Shown here one piece after another: positions 60,201 to 64,000 of a DNA stretch of 64,000 bases; within the stretch, counting starts at the first letter, position 1; each line of letters starts with the position of its first letter. Where the stretch lies: the NCBI RefSeq assembly GCF_000003815.2, contig NC_049987.1, positions 13,205,434 to 13,269,433 of the forward strand, in the 5' to 3' direction. Position numbers and translations under genes: made by a program. Source of the DNA: Branchiostoma floridae. Its lineage: Eukaryota; Chordata; Leptocardii; Amphioxiformes; Branchiostomatidae. The notes under the pieces are model-generated. The model was not told the origin of the DNA. It saw only the letters and a list, made by a program, of their open reading frames with translations, and ran no database searches.

Positions 60201-62532
60201 GACGGTCAACGAAATAAGAAACAAACAAACAAACAAACCCCTGCTTGGCTGTGAAATCGTGGCCACCACGGATTCTACAGTCATGCTACTCGGAAAGGTT
60301 TAAAACCGACGCCCCGCCTGGTCCTCGGGGTTCCCCCGCCGGATATTATGTTTGTTTTTTATTGCTTTCCGACGGGACCAGGGATCGATCCTATCAAAGT
60401 TATCAAGATTCTATTACGGTTGAAACCGTATTTTTTCCCCCTAGGATTGGAGCTGGTTTTAAGTCCGCATCAAAATCAACCGGGGCACATTGGAGCCCCA
60501 GAAGCACAGTAGTCACTGACTGGGGTATAACTGTGTAGGATTGTGGTAAAAAGCTAGGCCATACAATACTTACAATCACAGATTTGGTCCTAAGGGGCAG
60601 GTCGCTGTCTAGCCGCTTGAGGTCGTGTCGCTCCGTGTCTCTCAGTACATGTAGTTTTTTTGGTTGTTGCCCCGACATTTCAATAAACTTTGCAAAATGA
60701 CGAACTCGCATGGCTGCCCTGAATGTTTTTGCAAATCTCCTGCCTAGCATTTTTGGGGACATACGTATTGTTTTAGCAACACAGCTTTCTCCTTCATCCC
60801 GCAAAAACTGCACATCGAGGAAGACCTATTAATGGGGGAAAATAAAAAAAAGTTGGATAGAATGTTCCCTTCGGTATCAAAGCCTATGCCTAATGATTCA
60901 TAACACCATACTCGTCAGTTTGTTGGCAGGCATTGAAATAAGGTATGAGTAAGACATCTCAATCTAATTTCACGTGATAATTTTCTACGTTGGTAGTTCA
61001 TACAGCCTTTTCTTTTTCTTTTTCCTGTTAACATTCATTTCAACTTTCCGAAAAACTTTTTACATCTTTCGCACCCGGTACCCCCCCCCCCCCCACACAC
61101 ACACAAATATGACTTGTGCACATTTTACCACTTCCCCATCGAGCTCCACCAGGAGAAACACCGTATCGGGATCGTCCACAAAACCGTGAAACTTGGCCAG
61201 CAGGTAGTCAAACCCGTCCCGAAAGGTGTCCGGAGACGCCATGTTCATAACGGCCTGGTAGTCGTCGTGAGTCGCCTCTCTCACCGTCATCCGGGAGAGC
61301 AGGTCTTCGTCCTAAAACAGAAGAAAGACAGCTTCAGAACTAAAATTTAAAGCCAACGATCCCATACCTATTACACATAGTACATTGTATCAATTACATA
61401 TCTAATGACGCTAGAATTCGATCTTAGTTACATATGTTACAAATATGAAGTTTCCATAATATACCACAATGATGTTATTAATGTCTATCATCAATGAATG
61501 ATACAATGATACAAATGGGGTTCTTATTTATATGATTGATAGGTGAGTACTGAAATGAATAAACGAGCTCGAGTCCCTTCTGTTTCAATAGTTTGCAAAA
61601 GGTTCAGAGATTCGGACTCTGACCCGAGAAGATCCGATGCCTGTTTGTATGACACTTTTGACTTATTAGTGACAGTGGTCAAATAACCGACACTGACCCC
61701 TTCAACAGCCCAAGACACGACTGGACATACTTTATGAGCAGGGCATGTGCATTTGTCGCTATTGTAAATGGACCAAAGGCACTGCTGTTTACTGAGAGGA
61801 GAGGTCACGTTACAGTAACTCCATTTATAATGACGTACCCCCGGTTTAAATATGGTTAGGTAAGTTCATTACGTCATTTCAGGTCCTACTGCAAGGACGT
61901 CTTGCTCTACAGCTATCTGATACGGGAAAAGCAAAAGGTCCAGATGATAAGAACTTACCATTGCTAACGGAGCAGATCAAAATTGTGTGCACGAGTGGCC
62001 ACAAGCTGTAGGGGCGATATGTTTATATAGTGTAGCAGTTAATAAGTGTTTCAACTTTCAAGTTCAAAGGCAATATGTGGTTCTATAGTTCAAAGGTTGT
62101 TAAGCTCGCGTTACGCAATCTCTGGTTTGCCTGTACTGTGTTGGGAGGACCGCTAGTGTCTGAATACAGAAATTCTCATGACTGATTTATTATGTTTTGT
62201 GTGTTTTGTTGTCTCTCAGATTGTTCTTGTCGTTCCCGAAAGCTGACGAAGTGAGCATTTTAAGTCTTATATTATGCAAATAAGGGAATTTACACATATA
62301 CTTATGATACTGCTTGGCGAAATTGGGGTCGTTAAAGTTCTCTTTATCTTTTTAAGCTGAAAGCAACCCGCGGGATCGCCGCAGTGCAGCCTGGTCCCTG
62401 CTGGCTGCCGGAGGAGGTCTGATGGCGCTCGCCCTTGTCGTGCTGGGCGCGGCCATCGTGCTGAAGCGGTCCCGCCGTGAGGAGTGGGCCTACCAGGGGC
62501 TGACTCACGTGGACGAGGAGGGGGAGGAGTAG
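39261..62532 (+). CDS. Multi-domain ZP transmembrane protein
   Basis: Seventeen exons: 39261-39327, 41017-41397, 41768-41833, 42131-42505, 43049-43138, 43585-43965, 44404-44484, 45025-45399, 45927-45992, 46357-46722, 46839-46880, 47184-47350, 47987-48096, 48528-48836, 49263-49425, 49591-49693 and 62357-62532; 1105 aa. Residues 1-22 are a signal peptide. Four repeats of about 125 aa (from 23, 172, 327 and 481) each have ten cysteines and the frame YYKVPVTG...TCEAAGYV...DGVYQF...DRYAFCA. They alternate with short Thr-rich linkers, three of which open with the glycosylation sequon DRNVT. An 8-Cys module spans 628-749. The ZP domain starts at about 764 (ZP-N DYMELSIPVD; ZP-C in exons 14-16), followed by an RRKR furin-type site at 1018-1021. 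A transmembrane helix lies at about 1057-1078, then a short tail ending DEEGEE. The ZP domain implies extracellular polymerisation; its partner and tissue are unknown. All domain and linker exons are phase 1-1. The last intron is 12.7 kb and hosts three antisense genes. Confidence 0.88.
42131..45399 (+). repeat. Tandem duplication of domain-plus-linker exon pairs in the ZP gene
   Basis: Domain exons start at 42131, 43585 and 45025, 1454 and 1440 bp apart. Introns match as well: GTAAACCATGGCCTCTTGAA recurs at 43258 and 44680, and GCCAGGAAACATGGCAAC recurs nearby. So the last two modules arose by recent unequal crossing-over, while the first module (41017) is more diverged and its flanks do not match. 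Confidence 0.8.
46891..46918 (+). repeat. Poly-T/poly-G tract
   Basis: About ten Ts followed by a run of roughly 18 Gs in the intron after the small linker exon. It has G-quadruplex potential, and its length may be unreliable in assembly. Confidence 0.8.
49694..50922 (+). other. Start of the last ZP-gene intron; left flank of the nested gene array
   Basis: Noncoding. Blocks such as GCTCGTGATTTTG plus AGCTAGCTCT (about 49825-49900), the GATCAACTGATC region and ACTTGACCTTTTTA-type segments recur at 54960-55950, and some again at 59140-59510. They are the ends of an approximately 5-kb unit that carries each nested gene. Confidence 0.65.
50923..54505 (-). CDS. GNAT-fold acetyltransferase-like protein, nested copy A
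   Basis: Four exons on the minus strand: 54505-54503 (ATG only), 53856-53674, 52128-51871 and 51489-50923; 336 aa, in frame. Exon 2 encodes the N-terminal GNAT segment (MTVREATHDDYQAVMTMA, then GFDYLPAKFHGFVDDPD and LLVELDGEV), which resembles NAT16 / histidine N-acetyltransferase. Exon 3 continues VFLDVHFLRDGGES. The position of the acetyl-CoA loop (usually Q/R-x-x-G-x-G/A) reads MQGRRFS, so cofactor binding is uncertain. Exon 4 encodes a 188-aa C-terminal region (MYFCWDATP, later DWDPYKLSEPNMKKLVEAG). A TATA box lies 62 bp upstream of the ATG. The gene lies wholly inside the ZP gene's last intron, on the opposite strand. Substrate unknown; the family call is from recognised sequence only. 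Confidence 0.85.
51580..51840 (+). repeat. Minisatellite in intron 3 of nested copy A
   Basis: Units of about 40-50 bp built on TGTGCTATACACTGACTGGG plus TATTACAGTGTGGGAT. A single-unit version (CACAGTAGTCACTGAGTGGG) remains in copies B and C, so the array expanded in copy A. Confidence 0.6.
52148..53335 (-). mobile_element. Helentron-like non-autonomous element (copy II) in intron 2 of nested copy A
   Basis: The reverse-strand counterpart of the element at 30354-31170, about 1.19 kb. On the minus strand its 3' end is ATTTGCTCCCAAGCAAAT, then GTCGGCCTTT and CTAG (52148-52151), identical to copy I except for one loop base. Its 5' end carries the hairpin ATTGCAATCCATAC...GTATGGATTTGCAAT at about 53297-53332. 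Internal units repeat the GGCTCCTGT... / AATTTGG motifs. Nested copies B (after 57305) and C (after 60827) show the empty site. A MITE is nested inside. Confidence 0.75.
52866..53007. mobile_element. 142-bp MITE nested in the Helentron-like element
   Basis: Terminal inverted repeats of 22 bp (TAGCCTCTACCNGGCTTCGT plus GG, one mismatch) with exact 9-bp CCTATGTAC duplications at 52857-52865 and 53008-53016. No coding capacity. A 9-bp duplication suggests a Mutator-like origin (inference). Confidence 0.8.
54567..54574 (-). promoter_or_regulatory. TATA box of nested copy A
   Basis: TATATAAA on the minus strand, 62 bp before the ATG-only exon. It is followed by a conserved GC-rich leader (GCCGCCCCTGCAGCTTGAGG). 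A DR1-like AGTTCAAAGGTTG (on the plus strand) lies about 25 bp upstream. The same layout is found in copies B and C. Confidence 0.75.
54600..56036 (+). other. Spacer between nested copies A and B
   Basis: Noncoding and a paralogue of 49800-50920. It includes a (TTG)n run near 55635 and shared AATTTACATGGAAATGCTAG-type blocks. No gene is seen. Confidence 0.6.
56037..58709 (-). CDS. GNAT-fold acetyltransferase-like protein, nested copy B
   Basis: Four exons: 58709-58707 (ATG only), 58059-57877, 57304-57053 and 56603-56037; 334 aa, in frame. Same architecture as copy A but two codons shorter in exon 3 (RLDNDLPF rather than RLDNAYDLPF). The loop corresponding to the acetyl-CoA site reads LQGRGFS here, closer to the Q-x-x-G-x-G pattern than in copy A. 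The C-terminus (about 20 residues, ...ENFWMAKPVSKAKY) differs most among the copies; otherwise exon 4 is strongly conserved. It has its own TATA box. Intron 3 shares an approximately 200-bp insertion with copy C, so B and C are the closer pair. Confidence 0.85.
56745..56970 (+). repeat. Intron insertion shared by nested copies B and C
   Basis: The block GCTACTCGGAAAGTTTCAAA through GGAGCTGATTTTAAGT matches 60284-60490 in copy C and is absent from copy A. It is probably an old transposable-element fragment of unknown class. Confidence 0.6.
58771..58778 (-). promoter_or_regulatory. TATA box of nested copy B
   Basis: TATATAAA on the minus strand, 62 bp before the ATG, with the same GC-rich leader and upstream AGTTCAAAGGTTG. 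Confidence 0.75.
59519..61961 (-). pseudogene. GNAT-like nested copy C, frameshifted
   Basis: Exons correspond to those of copy B: 61961-61959 (ATG), 61311-61129, 60825-60574 and 60081-59519. Exon 4 has a 4-base deletion at about 59767. After VYHID the frame shifts and stops at 59728-59730, giving 263 aa instead of about 334 and losing the last third of the C-terminal region, although those codons remain intact downstream (to 59519). Splice sites, the ATG-only exon and the TATA box are all kept. Exon 2 also has a Leu in place of a conserved Pro (FDYLLAKF). It is either a young pseudogene, an allele, or an assembly error. Confidence 0.8.
62022..62029 (-). promoter_or_regulatory. TATA box of nested copy C
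   Basis: TATATAAA on the minus strand, 61 bp before the ATG. The upstream AGTTCAAAGG motif occurs twice here (about 62060 and 62089). Confidence 0.7.
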
Positions 62533-62730
62533 AGCGGGACTACAGACTAGCGGGGCTGACTTACGTGGGCTAGGAGGGGGAGGAGTAGAGCGGGACTACA
62601 GGCTAGCGGGGCTGACTTGCGTGGAGGGGGAGGAGTAGGGAGGGACTAGAGGCTAGCGAGGCTGACTCACGTGGAGGAGGAGGGGAAGAGTAGAGCAAGA
62701 CAACATAACAGGCTAGCGAGGCTGACGTCA
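62496..62730 (+). repeat. Minisatellite that includes the ZP-gene stop codon
   Basis: Four units of 50-60 bp starting at 62496, 62552, 62608 and 62658, plus a partial unit at 62718. They are built on GGGGCTGACTCACGTGGA, then GAGGGGGAGGAGTAG and ACTACAGGCTAGC. The first unit encodes the protein's last 11 residues and stop; the rest are 3' UTR. Confidence 0.9.
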
Positions 62731-62732
62731 TG

Positions 62733-63790
62733 TTTAACCCCATTACATCAAGATGTAGTTTGTGGTTTGAAAATATATCATCATGTCACTTCGATTTACA
62801 TATACATACTTATTCATTAGCAAAACTGACAAAGTACATAAAACAGACGCATACGTTGCTGATATTGAGAGTCTACAAGTAGGGACAGACATATACATAT
62901 ACACATACATAGGAGTAGCTACCAGCATGGCCGACAATGATTACGCCATAGTGACGTGAGTAGAAACACCTTATATAGAAAATGATATTCCTGGAATCGA
63001 TTACAGAATTCAAAGGAACGCCAATCAAAAAACAATTACACCGAAAAGGGTACTGTATGATGTGTCAAAACCTTTAACCTATAGGTATGTGAGCAAATGT
63101 ACGTTGTACATACTTGGTACTTTTTAAAGATCTATTCCAATGCCTTACAAAGTTTCCTTTTCTGCATTGTAACATGTGTGATATGCCTTGTAATATTCCA
63201 TTGTGAGGGGTGCGTAATAGCGTGACCTATGACTATGACTTGCGACAGACTCTTAGAGCATAATAGGGAGACTAAATTTTCCCCACAACAAAGGAAATGT
63301 CATCTTAACAATGGATTCTGCAAGGATGAAACGACCATCGGCCATTTAGACTCTGGAGTTCATCAGTTGATTTATTTGGAAATGACAAGTTAATTGTTAA
63401 CTCAAGGTAACAGAGGAGTGTTGTATTGTATGCACTGTATGCATGTATTGGGGAATACATTGGATCGAGTTGGAATACATATGAATAAATGTCGCAATGA
63501 CATCCTTATCATACTCTTATTGATATTTTACGAGCATTTATCCAGTCAGCATATGTATACAAGTTAACGCAGTCTCCAGTACCAAGTGTTTACGTACATA
63601 GTGCGTCACTACGTCTTTAATCATGTCATGGTTATGACCCCACCCTGTCTGATGACACACAAAATAATATTACTGCACAAACTGAAGTGAACGTAGACGT
63701 GTGTCGTCCGGGAAAATAACGGGTAGAGGACAAATGGACGTGCCTCTATGCGATTACTCTGCTCCGAACCTTACCATATTGAGAACAAGA
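62733..63790 (+). other. Intergenic region after the ZP gene
   Basis: AT-rich. A possible tiny coding exon lies at 62936-62955 (ATGGCCGACAATGATTACGC with a GTGAGT donor close behind), but nothing supports it further. No repeats or RNA genes are recognised. Confidence 0.35.
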
Positions 63791-63869
63791 ATGGGGATCG
63801 CCCGATTCATTTCAGTTGGAACCGTGCTCATCCTTATGACACTGATAGACGAAGCCTTGCTGATAGAAG
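63791..63869 (+). CDS. Possible signal-peptide first exon of a further gene (partial)
   Basis: A 79-base open stretch, MGIARFISVGTVLILMTLID and six more residues, ends in phase 1 before a GTGGGT donor. Length, phase and hydrophobic leader mirror ZP-gene exon 1 (67 bases, phase 1). An in-frame upstream ATG at 63734 would extend it. The rest of the gene would lie beyond the window. Confidence 0.35.
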
Positions 63870-64000
63870 GTGGGTTGGCTACCCTTTCTATGTTGGCCAC
63901 TTGACAACTGTCAACTCAGAACTTCCTTTAATCGGTAGTTGTCTTGGTCACACATTTTACATTCACAGGGACCAGCTTCCACTAGTCCCGACTCGTAGTT

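Noticed and set aside
61074-61105. Poly-C / CA run as a possible regulatory element
   Set aside because: A homopolymer with a dinucleotide run in an intron; similar shorter C-runs occur in copies A and B, with no sign of selection.
62936-62955. Mini exon MADNDYAIV followed by a GTGAGT donor
   Set aside because: Too short to support alone and not linked by phase or similarity to a following exon in the window.

Overview
The window looks like an intron-rich deuterostome animal genome, most likely a cephalochordate (amphioxus, Branchiostoma). That organism call is inference. It rests on short well-conserved exons with canonical GT/AG introns, an animal tRNA-Gly, an intact-looking eIF2-gamma gene, lineage-expanded BTB-Kelch and ZP-domain genes, and many SINE, LINE, hAT-like and Helitron/Helentron-like fragments. 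There are no viral genes, operons or CRISPR arrays. All gene models below were spliced by hand. In every intact model the summed exon lengths are divisible by three.

Layout. (1) 1-6353: BTB-BACK-Kelch copy 1, followed by an orphan signal-peptide exon (5591-5657) and a 256-base assembly gap. (2) 6670-6740: tRNA-Gly(CCC). (3) 7583-14477: EIF2S3 in 13 coding exons; intron 1 carries a 718-bp foldback element. (4) 15970-19096, minus strand: a separate kelch-like gene, six coding exons, 567 aa, with a noncoding 5' exon near an NRF-1-type site. (5) 20217-38240: the 3' remnant of a lost BTB-Kelch unit, then three complete head-to-tail BTB-BACK-Kelch genes (copies 2, 3 and 4) sharing exon structure, promoter and 3' UTR with copy 1. 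The copy 4 block plus the first exon of the next gene is the paralogue of the copy 1 block at the left edge, so one segmental duplication explains both copy 1 and the orphan exon. (6) 39261-62532: a 1105-aa type I membrane protein with a signal peptide, four 10-cysteine repeat domains separated by Thr-rich linkers, an 8-cysteine module, a ZP domain with an RRKR furin-type site, a transmembrane segment and an acidic tail.

The most unusual arrangement is inside the ZP gene. Its last intron (49694-62356), between the ectodomain and the membrane anchor, holds a tandem triplication of a minus-strand gene encoding a GNAT-fold (NAT16 / histidine N-acetyltransferase-like) protein. Each copy has its own TATA box and a first exon whose only coding content is the ATG. 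The first two copies are intact (336 and 334 aa). The third has a 4-base deletion that truncates it.

The mobile elements also give relative dates. Two Helentron-like minisatellite elements (30.4-31.2 kb and 52.1-53.3 kb) have empty sites in the paralogous units, so they inserted after the duplications, and their subterminal inverted repeats differ from each other in a compensatory way. The right edge (63791-63869) may be the signal-peptide exon of a further gene.
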